DNA of 64,000 nucleotides. It comes from Virgisporangium aliadipatigenens. GTDB taxonomy: Bacteria > Actinomycetota > Actinomycetes > Mycobacteriales > Micromonosporaceae. The stretch is from positions 80,281 to 144,280 of the forward strand of contig NZ_BOPF01000001.1 in the NCBI RefSeq assembly GCF_016863615.1, in the 5' to 3' direction. Under the pieces are notes generated by a model. It saw only the letters and a list, made by a program, of their open reading frames with translations. It ran no database searches and was not told the DNA's origin. Positions 1 through 8,700 of this stretch are shown in pieces; the first letter of the stretch is position 1; each line of letters starts with the position of its first letter. Both the position numbers and the translations under genes were made by a program.

Positions 1-1
1 C

Positions 2-3000
2 GTGGCGTCGGCCGGATACGTCTTCGCGCCGTCGACGGACAACACCGTCACGGTCACGTTCGGCGCGACCTCCGTGCGCTACGTGCGGCTGCACGTCACG
101 GGCAACACCGGCTGGCCGGCGGCGCAGCTGGCGGAGTTCGAGGTGTACGGACCGTCCACAGGGGACACCCAGGCGCCGTCCGCGCCGGGCGCCCTGGCGT
201 TCAGCCAACCGTCGAGCACCCAGATCCGCCTCACCTGGAACGCCGCCACGGACAACGTCGGCGTGACCGGCTACGACGTCTACGCCAACGGCGCCCTGCG
301 CACCACCGTCGCCGGCACCGTGCTCACCTACACCGACGAGCAGCCGGCGAGCGCCACCGTCACGTACACCGTGCGCGCCCGGGACGCCGCCGGCAACGTC
401 TCGCCGGACAGCAACAGCGTCACCCGCACCGGCGCCGGCGGAGACACCCAACCGCCGACGGCGCCGACGAACCTGGCGTACACCCAGCCCTCCGGCACCC
501 AGATCCGCCTCACCTGGAACGCCGGCACCGACAACGTCGGCGTGACGGCCTACGACGTGTACGCGAACGGCGCGCTGCGGTTCTCCGTCGCCGGCGCCGT
601 GCTCACCTACACCGACGAGCAGCCGGCGAGCGCCACCGTCACGTACACCGTGCGGGCCCGGGACGCCGCCGGCAACGCGTCGCCGGACAGCAACGCCGTC
701 ACCCGCACGGGCACCGGCACCGGCGCGAACCTCGCCGTCGGCAAGCCCATCAGCGCCTCGTCGACGGTGCACACCTACGTCGCCACGAACGCCAACGACA
801 ACGACCCCGCCACGTACTGGGAGAGCGCCGGCGGCGCCTATCCGGCGTCGCTGACCGTGAAGCTCGGCGCCAACGCGAGCATCACGGGGATCAACCTGCG
901 TCTCAACCCGGACCCGGCGTGGGGCCGGCGGGTGCAGCGGATCGAGATCCTGGGCCGCGCGCAGGACGCGACCGGCCTGACGACCCTCCGGGCGGCGGCC
1001 GACTACACGTTCGACCCGGCGTCGGGCAACGTCGTGCGGATCGCGCTGACGGCCACGGCCGCCGACGTCGAGCTGCGCCTCACCGCCAACAGCGGCGCGC
1101 CCGGCGGCCAGCTCGCCGAGTTCGAGGTGATCGGCACCCCGGCACCCAACCCGGACCTGACCGTCACCGGACTCTCCTGGAACCCGGCCGACCCGGTGGA
1201 GAGCGACGCGGTCACGGTCGCCGCGACGGTGCGCAACGCCGGCACCGCACCGGCCGCCGCCACGACGCTGAAGGTGACGCCGGAGGGCACCGGGACCGTG
1301 CCCGCCCTGGCCGCCGGCGCCTCGGCGACGGTCAACGTGCCCATCGGCACCCGCGCCGCCGGCAGCTACACCGTCACCGCGCAGGTCGACCCGGACAACA
1401 CCGTCATCGAGCAGAGCGACACCAACAACACCTACACCGCGCCGAACCCGCTGGTGGTGCGGCCGGTGAGCAGTTCCGACCTGGTGGCCGCCTCGGTCGC
1501 CTGGACGCCGGCCGCACCGGCGCCGGGCGCGACGCTCACGTTCGCGGTGGCGCTGCGCAACGACGGCACGCTGGCCTCGGCCGCCGGGGCGCACGGCATC
1601 ACGCTCACCGTCCTGGACGGCAACGGCACGGTCGTGCGCACGCTCACCGGTGTCCACAGTGGAACGATCGCCGCCGGTGCCACCACCGCACCGGTGTCGC
1701 TGGGCACCTGGACCTCGGCCGCCGGCCGGTTCACCGTGCGGGTCGTCATCGCCGACGACGCCAACGAGGTGCCGGTCAAGCGCGCCAACAACACCAGCGA
1801 ACGCCCGCTGTTCGTCGGCCGCGGCGCGAACCTGCCGTTCGACACCTACGAGGCGGAGGACGGCGTGCTCGGCGGCGGCGCGGCGGCCATCGGTCCGAAC
1901 AGGACGGTCGGCGACCCCGCGGGTGAGGCGTCCGGCCGCCGCGCGGTGACCCTCGCCAACGCCGGCGCGAGCGTGGAGTGGACGACGCGGGCCCAGGCGA
2001 ACACCCTCGTGGTGCGCTTCACCATGCCGGACGCGGCGGGCGGCGGCGGCCTCACCTCGACGCTGAACCTCTACGTCGACGGCGTGTTCCACAAGGCGAT
2101 CGACCTGACGTCGAAGTACGCCTGGCTGTACGGCGCGGAGTCCGGGCCGGGCAACTCGCCGGGCGCCGGCGCGCCGAGGCACATCTACGACGAGGCGAAC
2201 GTCGTCCTCGACCGCACCGTCAACGCCGGCAGCAGGATCAAGCTGCAGAAGGATCCGGCGAACGGCCTCACGTACACGGTCGACTTCGTCAGCCTCGAAC
2301 AGGCGACCGCGCTCGCCAATCCCGACCCGGCGCGCTACGCGGTGCCGACCGGGTTCGGGCAGCAGGACGTGCAGGCCGCGATCGACCGGGCCCGTCAGGA
2401 CGCGAACCTCGTCGGCGTTTACCTGCCGGCCGGCACGTATCCCGCCCAGCAGAAGTACCAGGTGTACGGAAAGGCGCTGCGCATCGTCGGGGCCGGCCCG
2501 TGGTTCACCCGCATCACCGCACCGCCGGGTCAGCAGAACACCGACATCGGATTCGAGGTGGGCAGCGGGGCCAACGGCGCGACCTTCGCGCACCTGGCCG
2601 TCTTCGGCAACTTCGTCGAGCGCAGCGACTCCTCGGGCAAGGTGTTCAACGTGGCGAACGCCTCCGGCATGACGTTCCAGGACATCTGGGTGGAGCATCA
2701 GGTGGTCTTCTTCTGGGGCGCCAACACCGACAACATGACGATCCGCGACAACCGCATCCGCGACACGTTCGCCGACGCGATCAACATGACCAACGGCAGC
2801 ACCGGGAACCTGGTCGCCAACAACGAATCCCGCTCCTCCGGCGACGACAGCTTCGCGTTGTTCAACGCCCAGGACGGCGGCGGCGGGGACAACCGCGGCA
2901 ACGTGTTCGAGAACCTGACGTCGATCCTCACCTGGCGCGCGGCCGGACTGGCGGTCTACGGCGGCTTCGACAACGTGTTCCGCAATCTCTACATCGCCGA

Positions 3001-3496
3001 CACGCTCGTGTACTCCGGCATCACCATCAGCTCGCTCAACTTCGGCTATCCGTTCAACGGCTTCGGCGCCAGCCCGCCCACCCGGGTGGAGAACGCGACG
3101 ATTCTCCGCGCCGGCGGCCACTTCTGGGGCGATCAGGTGTTCCCGGCGATCTGGTGCTTCTCGGCGTCCAAGGAGTTCCAGGGGATCCGGGTGTCCGATG
3201 TGGACATCGTCGACCCGACCTACGTCGGCGTGATGTTCCAGACCAAGTACAGCAGCCCCGGCTCGCCGGAGTTCGCGGTGACGGACACGATCCTCACGAA
3301 CGTCTCCATCAGCGGGGCGCGCCGCAGCGGCGACCGGTACGACGCGAAGTCCGGCATCGGCATCTGGGCCAACGAGCTGCCGGAGCCGGACCAGGGGCCG
3401 GCCGTCGGGCAGGCCACGTTCCGCAATGTGCGCTACAGCAACAACGCCGAGAACGTCCGCAACACGACGACGACGTTCCGGCTGGTCTTCGAGTAG
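2..3496 (+). CDS. Secreted GH87 alpha-1,3-glucanase (mutanase), 5'-truncated by the window edge
   Basis: The reading frame is open at the left edge, so the true start and any signal peptide lie upstream. Visible order, in residues of the visible part: end of an F5/8C (discoidin) domain 1-50, two near-identical fibronectin III domains (about 55-143 and 147-237), a second discoidin domain 242-385, two CARDB-like Ig domains 390-605, a CBM35/CBM6-like domain starting YEAEDG near 615, then a right-handed beta-helix from about 765 to the end. The helix carries ADAIN (D925) and SGDDS (D948, D949). The 23/24-residue spacing matches the three catalytic aspartates I recall for GH87 alpha-1,3-glucanases. 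The likely role is hydrolysis of alpha-1,3-glucan, for example fungal wall or mutan, outside the cell. The family call rests on motif recognition, not a search. Confidence 0.85.
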   Translation: MASAGYVFAPSTDNTVTVTFGATSVRYVRLHVTGNTGWPAAQLAEFEVYGPSTGDTQAPSAPGALAFSQPSSTQIRLTWNAATDNVGVTGYDVYANGALRTTVAGTVLTYTDEQPASATVTYTVRARDAAGNVSPDSNSVTRTGAGGDTQPPTAPTNLAYTQPSGTQIRLTWNAGTDNVGVTAYDVYANGALRFSVAGAVLTYTDEQPASATVTYTVRARDAAGNASPDSNAVTRTGTGTGANLAVGKPISASSTVHTYVATNANDNDPATYWESAGGAYPASLTVKLGANASITGINLRLNPDPAWGRRVQRIEILGRAQDATGLTTLRAAADYTFDPASGNVVRIALTATAADVELRLTANSGAPGGQLAEFEVIGTPAPNPDLTVTGLSWNPADPVESDAVTVAATVRNAGTAPAAATTLKVTPEGTGTVPALAAGASATVNVPIGTRAAGSYTVTAQVDPDNTVIEQSDTNNTYTAPNPLVVRPVSSSDLVAASVAWTPAAPAPGATLTFAVALRNDGTLASAAGAHGITLTVLDGNGTVVRTLTGVHSGTIAAGATTAPVSLGTWTSAAGRFTVRVVIADDANEVPVKRANNTSERPLFVGRGANLPFDTYEAEDGVLGGGAAAIGPNRTVGDPAGEASGRRAVTLANAGASVEWTTRAQANTLVVRFTMPDAAGGGGLTSTLNLYVDGVFHKAIDLTSKYAWLYGAESGPGNSPGAGAPRHIYDEANVVLDRTVNAGSRIKLQKDPANGLTYTVDFVSLEQATALANPDPARYAVPTGFGQQDVQAAIDRARQDANLVGVYLPAGTYPAQQKYQVYGKALRIVGAGPWFTRITAPPGQQNTDIGFEVGSGANGATFAHLAVFGNFVERSDSSGKVFNVANASGMTFQDIWVEHQVVFFWGANTDNMTIRDNRIRDTFADAINMTNGSTGNLVANNESRSSGDDSFALFNAQDGGGGDNRGNVFENLTSILTWRAAGLAVYGGFDNVFRNLYIADTLVYSGITISSLNFGYPFNGFGASPPTRVENATILRAGGHFWGDQVFPAIWCFSASKEFQGIRVSDVDIVDPTYVGVMFQTKYSSPGSPEFAVTDTILTNVSISGARRSGDRYDAKSGIGIWANELPEPDQGPAVGQATFRNVRYSNNAENVRNTTTTFRLVFE
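163..715 (+). repeat. Tandem duplication encoding two fibronectin III domains
   Basis: Two units of about 275 bp are almost identical over long stretches. For example, the segment around 319-375 recurs around 598-655, and both copies encode VLTYTDEQPASATVTYTVRA. Linker differences at each end show that these are two domains and not an assembly artefact. The identity suggests recent duplication or gene conversion. Confidence 0.85.
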
Positions 3497-3526
3497 CGGA
3501 GTGATTCACGCAGGGGAGTGATACGT

Positions 3527-3561
3527 GCGGGGCGGGCGCCGGTGGGTGGCTCCCGCCCCGC
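3527..3561 (+). terminator. GC-rich hairpin after the glucanase gene
   Basis: A perfect 10-bp stem (GCGGGGCGGG at 3527-3536 with CCCGCCCCGC at 3552-3561) flanks a 15-nt loop, 30 bp after the glucanase stop. There is no U-tract, as is usual for intrinsic terminators in high-GC actinobacteria. It ends 24 bp before the next start codon. Confidence 0.6.
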
Positions 3562-3585
3562 ATCCCGTCTTACCCAGGGACGTTT

Positions 3586-5688
3586 TTGTCGTACCCCAAG
3601 GGCATAGTGCGGTCCGTGCTTGACGGACTTCACGACGTCGACTGGGCGTCCATGCAGCATGCGTACGGGTCGGCCGAGGAGGTCCCGTCGCTGTTGACGG
3701 CCCTGCGCTCGCCCGATCCGGGAGAACGGCGCAAGGCGCTCGACCGCTTCTACGGTGCCGTGCATCACCAGGGGGACATCAGCCGGTGCACGACGGCGAG
3801 CCTGCCGTTCCTGTTCGACCTGGTGCACGACCCGGATACCCCGGATCGCGCGTCGGTGCTGCGGCTGCTCGTCGACATCGGTCGCGAGGCGGTGGAGCGC
3901 CGCGACAGCGAGTACTTCCGCGACATCGACGAGCACGACCCCGAGACGCGTGAGTACGTCGATCACAACGCCGCCGCGCGGCTGGTGTGCGGCCGGGGCG
4001 CGGAGTTCGTCGGGCTGGCCGCCGACGCCGACCGCATGGTCCGCAGGGCGGCCGTCCCCGCGCTGGGACTCTTCCTGGACGGCGATCCGGCCGGGACGAC
4101 GGCGGTGATCCGTGCGCGGTTCGCCGCGGAGTACGGCGTGGACGAGCGCCTGCTGCTGGTGGCGGCGATGGCCGACCTGGCGCTGCGCGACCGGTCCTGC
4201 GTGGACGGTGCGGTTGCCTGGTTCGACCGGCTGGCCGCCGATGCGGAGCGGGAGCCGGAGGTCCGGATCGCGGCCCTCGTGCACCGGGCGCGGTGCGTGC
4301 CCGAGCGCATCGACGACGACCTCGTGCCGACCGTCGTCGGTCTCCTGTGGACGGTCGACGGCGACCGGTTGCCGTGGCCGCTGCCGCAGCCCGAGCCGGT
4401 GACCCAGGAGGGCGTGCCGCCGCACGTGGTGGAGGCCTTCGCCGACCTCGAACGCCACGGGCGCGTCCACGCGCACACCACCGGGCTGCTGACGACGTTC
4501 CACCGGGTGCTCGACTCGCGGGTGCCGCAACGCACGGCGCTGCTGGAGGCACAACTGGCCCATCCGGACCCCGGCGCCCGGGTGGACGCGATCCGGATGG
4601 GCGCCGACCTCGTGCGGCAGTGGCGAGGCGACCACGGCGTGCTCATCGCCGCGATCGGCGCGCAGCTCGGCGCGGACCACGAGGTGACCGCCGAGGCGGC
4701 CGGCGCGCTGGACTCGTGCGGGGCCCTGGCGGAGCCCGCGCGCGCCTCGCTCGCGGCGCGCGCGGTCACCGCCGGACCGGCGGCGTGGGCGGCCGACGAC
4801 CCGCACCTGCGCCGGGCGCACCAGACGACCGTGCGGGCGCTGGCCCGGCTCGGTGACGTCCGCGCGGTGCCGAGCCTGCTGGTGGCGTTCGACCGCGGGG
4901 TCGACGAGTGGCGCGCCGTGCAGGTGGCGGGCTGCCTGCCGGACGCGGCCGACCTGTTCGTGCCGCCGCTGTGCGCCCTGCTGGCCCGGCAGGATCTCAC
5001 CCGCGACGACCTCGAACGGGGCTTCGGCTCGCCGGTGTACGCCCTCGGGGTGCTCGGCGACCCGCGGGCGCTGCCGGCCCTCGCCGACCACCTCACCGCG
5101 GCGGTGCGGCACGAGGCGTGGGACGCGGTGGGGTGGACCCTGAGGGCGCTCGCGCGGTTCGGACCCGTGGCCTCGGCCGTGCTTCCGCAGGTGCGGCGAC
5201 TCATCCCGGCGCAGGAGATCCGGGTGCGTTCGGCGGCGGCGTCGGCGCTGTGGGAGATCGGGCGCGACGCGGACGAGGCTCTGCCGCCGCTGCTCGCGCT
5301 CCTGGACGAGGGCATGACGGACGCGGCCGAGGCGCTCGGCCGGATCGGAGCGCCGGCCGCCGTCGCGCTGCCCCGGCTGCGAGAGTGGCTGGGCCGCGAG
5401 GACCGGTTCGGCTGGAAGCCGGTGCACGGGGCCGCCGCGATCTGGGAGATCACCGGTGAGCCGGCGGCCGCGCCGGTGCTCGACGCGCTGCTGCGCGGCT
5501 GGGAGGCCAATCCCGTGACGGCCCGGGTCTCCATCGGTTGCCTGGAGCGGATGGGAAGTCTCGCGGCGCCGGCCGTGCCGCGGATCCGGCAGGAGTTGGC
5601 GGAGCGGCGCCGCGACCACTGGACCCAGCCGGACGAGGACGAGGAACTGCTGCGGCGCTGCCGGAAAGTGCTCGCCGCATTGTCCTGA
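3586..5688 (+). CDS. HEAT-repeat protein
   Basis: A 700-residue soluble protein made almost wholly of alternating Ala/Leu/Arg-rich helices of HEAT/PBS-lyase type. Examples are the repeats around ALGVLGDPRALPALADHL, ALWEIGRDADEALPPLLALL and ALGRIGAPAAVALPRL. There is no signal peptide, membrane segment or catalytic motif, so it is probably a scaffold or binding protein. The TTG start at 3586 has an AGGGA ribosome site 5 nt upstream; GTG at 3607 is the alternative. No partner gene is linked, and its function is unknown. Confidence 0.8.
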   Translation: MSYPKGIVRSVLDGLHDVDWASMQHAYGSAEEVPSLLTALRSPDPGERRKALDRFYGAVHHQGDISRCTTASLPFLFDLVHDPDTPDRASVLRLLVDIGREAVERRDSEYFRDIDEHDPETREYVDHNAAARLVCGRGAEFVGLAADADRMVRRAAVPALGLFLDGDPAGTTAVIRARFAAEYGVDERLLLVAAMADLALRDRSCVDGAVAWFDRLAADAEREPEVRIAALVHRARCVPERIDDDLVPTVVGLLWTVDGDRLPWPLPQPEPVTQEGVPPHVVEAFADLERHGRVHAHTTGLLTTFHRVLDSRVPQRTALLEAQLAHPDPGARVDAIRMGADLVRQWRGDHGVLIAAIGAQLGADHEVTAEAAGALDSCGALAEPARASLAARAVTAGPAAWAADDPHLRRAHQTTVRALARLGDVRAVPSLLVAFDRGVDEWRAVQVAGCLPDAADLFVPPLCALLARQDLTRDDLERGFGSPVYALGVLGDPRALPALADHLTAAVRHEAWDAVGWTLRALARFGPVASAVLPQVRRLIPAQEIRVRSAAASALWEIGRDADEALPPLLALLDEGMTDAAEALGRIGAPAAVALPRLREWLGREDRFGWKPVHGAAAIWEITGEPAAAPVLDALLRGWEANPVTARVSIGCLERMGSLAAPAVPRIRQELAERRRDHWTQPDEDEELLRRCRKVLAALS

Positions 5689-5825
5689 GCGGCAGTTCGA
5701 GGGGCGGTTTCGGGCCGGTACCCGCACGGCCGACGCAGGTCGGAGCCGCTGCGTCGGGGAGAGCGGGACGAGAGCGGCCCCCCATACGGTCATCGCATCG
5801 ATGTCGCCGACACAGGGGAGAACGA

Positions 5826-6302
5826 GTGCGACTCAAGAAGTGGGCAGTGGGAGCGACCGCGGTCGTCATGGCCGTCCTGGGGCTGAACGTCATCACCGGC
5901 GGCCCGGCACAGGCCGCTTCGCAGGGCACGTGGCGCCCCTACGGCAACACGAATCCGATCACCAGCAGCGACGCGACGTGGCGCTGTGCCTCGACCAAGA
6001 CGGTGAACAGCAACGTTCTCGCGCAGGTCTGCGCGATCCGATCGGTCGGCGGCGGCGCCGTGCAGGCGGCGGTGATCGTGCGCAACAACCGGTCCTCCCT
6101 GTACTCGATCTCGGCGTCGGCGGACCTGGTCAAGTCTCCCCCGGTCACCGGCGACACGATCGGTTACTGGACGTGCCCGTCGTCCGGCGTGGCGGCGCAC
6201 TCCTGGTCGGTCTGTTTCGGATCGACCGAGACGGAGCAGGAGCTGGTGGACTCCCACGGCGTGGCCGGCGGCCTGGACCTCGGCACCACCGGGTACGTCT
6301 GA
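5826..6302 (+). CDS. Small secreted protein with four cysteines, function unknown
   Basis: 158 residues beginning MRLKKWAVGATAVV, a classical Sec signal: two lysines, a hydrophobic core, and a cleavage-like AQA at about residues 28-30. The mature part is about 128 residues and holds four cysteines (WRC, QVC, WTC, SVC), which would suit two disulfides outside the cell, in a Ser/Thr-rich beta-type sequence. The GTG start at 5826 is chosen because AGGGGAG lies 5 nt upstream and the signal peptide begins there. I do not recognise the family. Confidence 0.75.
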   Translation: MRLKKWAVGATAVVMAVLGLNVITGGPAQAASQGTWRPYGNTNPITSSDATWRCASTKTVNSNVLAQVCAIRSVGGGAVQAAVIVRNNRSSLYSISASADLVKSPPVTGDTIGYWTCPSSGVAAHSWSVCFGSTETEQELVDSHGVAGGLDLGTTGYV

Positions 6303-6315
6303 GCCGTGCCGATAC

Positions 6316-6344
6316 GGCGCCGCCGGTGATTCGCCGGCGGCGCC
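6316..6344. terminator. Bidirectional hairpin between convergent genes
   Basis: A perfect 11-bp stem, GGCGCCGCCGG (6316-6326) and CCGGCGGCGCC (6334-6344), with a 7-nt loop. It lies in the 51-bp gap between the secreted four-cysteine protein and the convergent methyltransferase-fold gene, so it probably ends transcription from both sides. Confidence 0.7.
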
Positions 6345-6353
6345 TTCGCGTGT

Positions 6354-7187
6354 TCAGTCCGGTGGGGAGTCCGTCGCCGTCGCGTCCGTCATCGCCCTGG
6401 CGCCGGCCGTGAAGCGGGTCAGCTCGTTGCCGTGCAGGATCAGCCACGGCTCGGGGTCGCGGCTCGCGTCCCGCGCGTATTCCGCGACCGGCAGCGGCCC
6501 GGCCGCGGCGATCAGGACCGAGTTGCCGTGCCGGTTGCCGGCGTACAGGCTGCGTTCGGTCAGCAGGCAGGTGTCGCCGCCGCCGAAGGCCCCGGCGAGC
6601 GTGGCGGCCTGGGTGCGGGTGTACGTCATCGGCGGCCCGTCGGTCACGTTGGCGACGAAGAGCCCGCCGGGGCGCAGGATCCGGGCGACGTGCCCGTAGA
6701 ACTCCGTGCTCGCCACGCTGCGCGGCATGCGCCCGCCGTCGAAGACGTCCGACACGACGAGGTCGAAGCGGCCGTCCCGGGTCGACTCGACGACCGCGCG
6801 GGCGTCCGCGGCGCGCACCCGCACGTCGGCGCCGCGCGGCAGCGGCAGATGTTCGCGGACCATGTCGATGAGAACGGCGTCGTGCTCCACCACCCGCTGG
6901 GTAGAGCCGGGACGGGTCGCCGCTACGTAGCGCGGCAGCGTGAGGGCGCCGCCGCCCAGGTGCAGCACGGTCAGTGGCCGCCCGGCCGGGGCGGCCGCGT
7001 CGACGACCGCGCGGAACCGCCGGACGTACCCGAAGCGCAGCTGCCGCGGGTCGTCGGTGTCCACGTAGGACTGCTGCCGCCCGTCGGTGAGCAGGATCCA
7101 CGACCCGGGCCGGTCCCGGTCGGGAACCAGCTCGATCGTGCCGTACTCGCCGGTCCGCTGAACGCCGGCCGGGCCGCGCCTCGCCAT
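6354..7187 (-). CDS. Spermidine synthase-like protein (Rossmann fold)
   Basis: 277 residues with the PABS-type core: a beta-rich N-terminal segment (GTIELVPD, QSYVDTDDP), the nucleotide loop VLHLGGGALTLPRYV, an acidic strand end VVEHDAVL, DARAVVES, and the active-site-like strand DLVVSDVFDGG followed by a STEFYGHVARIL helix. This resembles the soluble spermidine-synthase-like proteins of actinomycetes. True polyamine synthesis is unproven, since the family includes methyltransferase-like relatives. The ATG at 7187 is preferred because upstream codons run into the regulatory region of the sugar transporter. No operon partner is present. Confidence 0.75.
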   Translation of the reverse strand: MARRGPAGVQRTGEYGTIELVPDRDRPGSWILLTDGRQQSYVDTDDPRQLRFGYVRRFRAVVDAAAPAGRPLTVLHLGGGALTLPRYVAATRPGSTQRVVEHDAVLIDMVREHLPLPRGADVRVRAADARAVVESTRDGRFDLVVSDVFDGGRMPRSVASTEFYGHVARILRPGGLFVANVTDGPPMTYTRTQAATLAGAFGGGDTCLLTERSLYAGNRHGNSVLIAAAGPLPVAEYARDASRDPEPWLILHGNELTRFTAGARAMTDATATDSPPD

Positions 7188-7280
7188 GCGGGCACGGTAC
7201 GGCACACCCCGCCGGCAGCGCTCCGGTGGGCGATCCCACCTGATCATTTCAGCGGCGCACACCAATGTGCAGGCAACACT

Positions 7281-7315
7281 TAACCGGTTATGGTGCGATT
7301 TAACTTAACCGGTTA
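7281..7315 (+). promoter_or_regulatory. Tandem LacI-type operators upstream of the sugar transporter
   Basis: Two perfect palindromes TAACCGGTTA lie at 7281-7290 and 7306-7315, 25 bp centre to centre, each preceded by CT or ACT. The central CG flanked by inverted half-sites is the normal form of a LacI-family operator. A third, imperfect copy sits in front of the LacI gene at 12776-12787, which points to that regulator as the ligand. Confidence 0.75.
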
Positions 7316-7346
7316 CTGGAGTTCGGCGAAAGGCTCCTCGACGGCG

Positions 7347-7375
7347 TTGACCGCCCTGTTGACCGCGTGTACGGT
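7347..7375 (+). promoter_or_regulatory. Candidate sigma-70-type promoter of the ABC transporter operon
   Basis: TTGACC at 7347-7352 and TACGGT at 7370-7375 are separated by 17 bp, ending 47 bp before the binding-protein start. A second TTGACC at 7359 overlaps the spacer. The paired operators end 31 bp upstream of the -35 element. Confidence 0.5.
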
Positions 7376-7422
7376 CGGGCCACGCGATCGCTCCCTGCTC
7401 ATCGAGAGGCGGAAATGCGGTT

Positions 7423-8700
7423 ATGCGTAAGGCAATAGCGGCCGGGCTGCTCGCGGTCGGAGTGCTGGCGACCGGCTGCAGCGGCGGCGACGACGCCGAC
7501 AGCGGAAAGGTCGAGGGTGAGATCACCGTTCTCACCCAGCGGACAGACATCGTCAACACGGTGTTCCAGGAATACAAGAAACGCTTCGAGGCCAAATACC
7601 CCGACGTGAAGGTGAAGTTCGAGGCCATCACGGACTACGAGGGTGAGGTCCGGATCCGGATGGGCACCAAGGACTACGGCGACGTCCTGCTCATTCCGAA
7701 CTCCGTCAACGCCGACCAGTTGCCCGCGTTCTTCGAGCCGCTCGGCACCGTCGACGAGCTGAAGGACAGGTACCGCTTCGTGCGCACCGAGCAGACGTTC
7801 GACGGCAAGGTGTACGGGCTGGCGATCACCGGCAACGCGCAGGGGTTCGTCTACAACAAGAAGGTGTGGGCGCAGGCCGGCATCACCGCGCCGCCGAAGA
7901 CCCCGGAGGAGTTCCTCGCGGCGCTCAAGGCCGTCAAGGAGAAGACCGGCGCCATCCCGCTCTACACCAACTACAAGGAGACCTGGCCGCTCGGGCAGTG
8001 GGAGGGGCTGCGGGGCACCATCACCGGCGACCCGGACGCCGTCACCAAGCTCGCCCAGGACGACGCCCCGTGGACCGCCGGCAAGGAGCACCACGTCATC
8101 GACTCGCTGCTGTTCGACGTGGTGAAGCAGGGGCTGACCGAGCCCGACCCGACGACCACCAACTGGGAGCAGTCGAAGGGCCTCCTCGGCACCGGCAAGG
8201 TCGCCACGATGGCGCTCGGTTCGTGGTCGGTCGTGCAGATGCAGGCGGCCGCGCCGGACAAGGCCGACATCGGCTACCTGCCGTTCCCGACGCAGACCAA
8301 CGGGAAGTTCCACACCGTCGTCTCCGGTGACTACAAGAACGCCGTCAACCGCAACAGCAAGCACAAGGCCGCCGCGCGGGCCTGGGTCGAGTGGTTCGCC
8401 GACGAGTCCAACTACGCGGTCGACCAGGGCGGCGTGCCGGTGGTGCTCGGCCAGCAGATGCCCGCGACGCTCGCCGACCTCGCCGCGGCCGACGTGCAGT
8501 ACCTGGAGTTCAACCCGGCGCCGAAGGGCCAGGAGGGGCTGGACGGGAAGATCGGTAACGCCGCCGAGATCGCGCTCTTCGACGGCAAGTACCGCCAGCG
8601 CATCGTGGACGCGGCGCGCGGCGCCAAGAAGGAGTCCAAGGAGGACATCTTCGCCGACCTGAACAAGCGGTGGAAGCAGGCCAGGGCCACCGTCAAGTGA
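7423..8700 (+). CDS. ABC transporter sugar-binding lipoprotein (CUT1 family)
   Basis: 425 residues. The N-terminus MRKAIAAGLLAVGVLATGC is a lipoprotein signal with lipid-anchor cysteine 19, followed by a Ser/Gly/Asp linker. The rest is a family-1 extracellular solute-binding protein (EITVLTQRTDIVNTVFQEYKKRFEAKYPDVKVKFEAI at the start, NLR-like VYGLAITGNAQGFVYNKKVW). It captures an oligosaccharide outside the membrane for the two permeases that follow. The neighbouring beta-mannosidase suggests a manno-oligosaccharide. The ATG at 7423 follows an AGAGGCGGA site; the ATG at 7415 is out of frame. The last four bases GTGA overlap the next gene. Confidence 0.92.
   Translation: MRKAIAAGLLAVGVLATGCSGGDDADSGKVEGEITVLTQRTDIVNTVFQEYKKRFEAKYPDVKVKFEAITDYEGEVRIRMGTKDYGDVLLIPNSVNADQLPAFFEPLGTVDELKDRYRFVRTEQTFDGKVYGLAITGNAQGFVYNKKVWAQAGITAPPKTPEEFLAALKAVKEKTGAIPLYTNYKETWPLGQWEGLRGTITGDPDAVTKLAQDDAPWTAGKEHHVIDSLLFDVVKQGLTEPDPTTTNWEQSKGLLGTGKVATMALGSWSVVQMQAAAPDKADIGYLPFPTQTNGKFHTVVSGDYKNAVNRNSKHKAAARAWVEWFADESNYAVDQGGVPVVLGQQMPATLADLAAADVQYLEFNPAPKGQEGLDGKIGNAAEIALFDGKYRQRIVDAARGAKKESKEDIFADLNKRWKQARATVK

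Noticed and set aside
3433..5793. 786-codon open frame antisense to the HEAT-repeat gene
   Set aside because: Composition is the Arg/His/Gly/Pro-rich pattern of a reverse-frame shadow in high-GC DNA; the plus-strand frame has a recognisable repeat protein.
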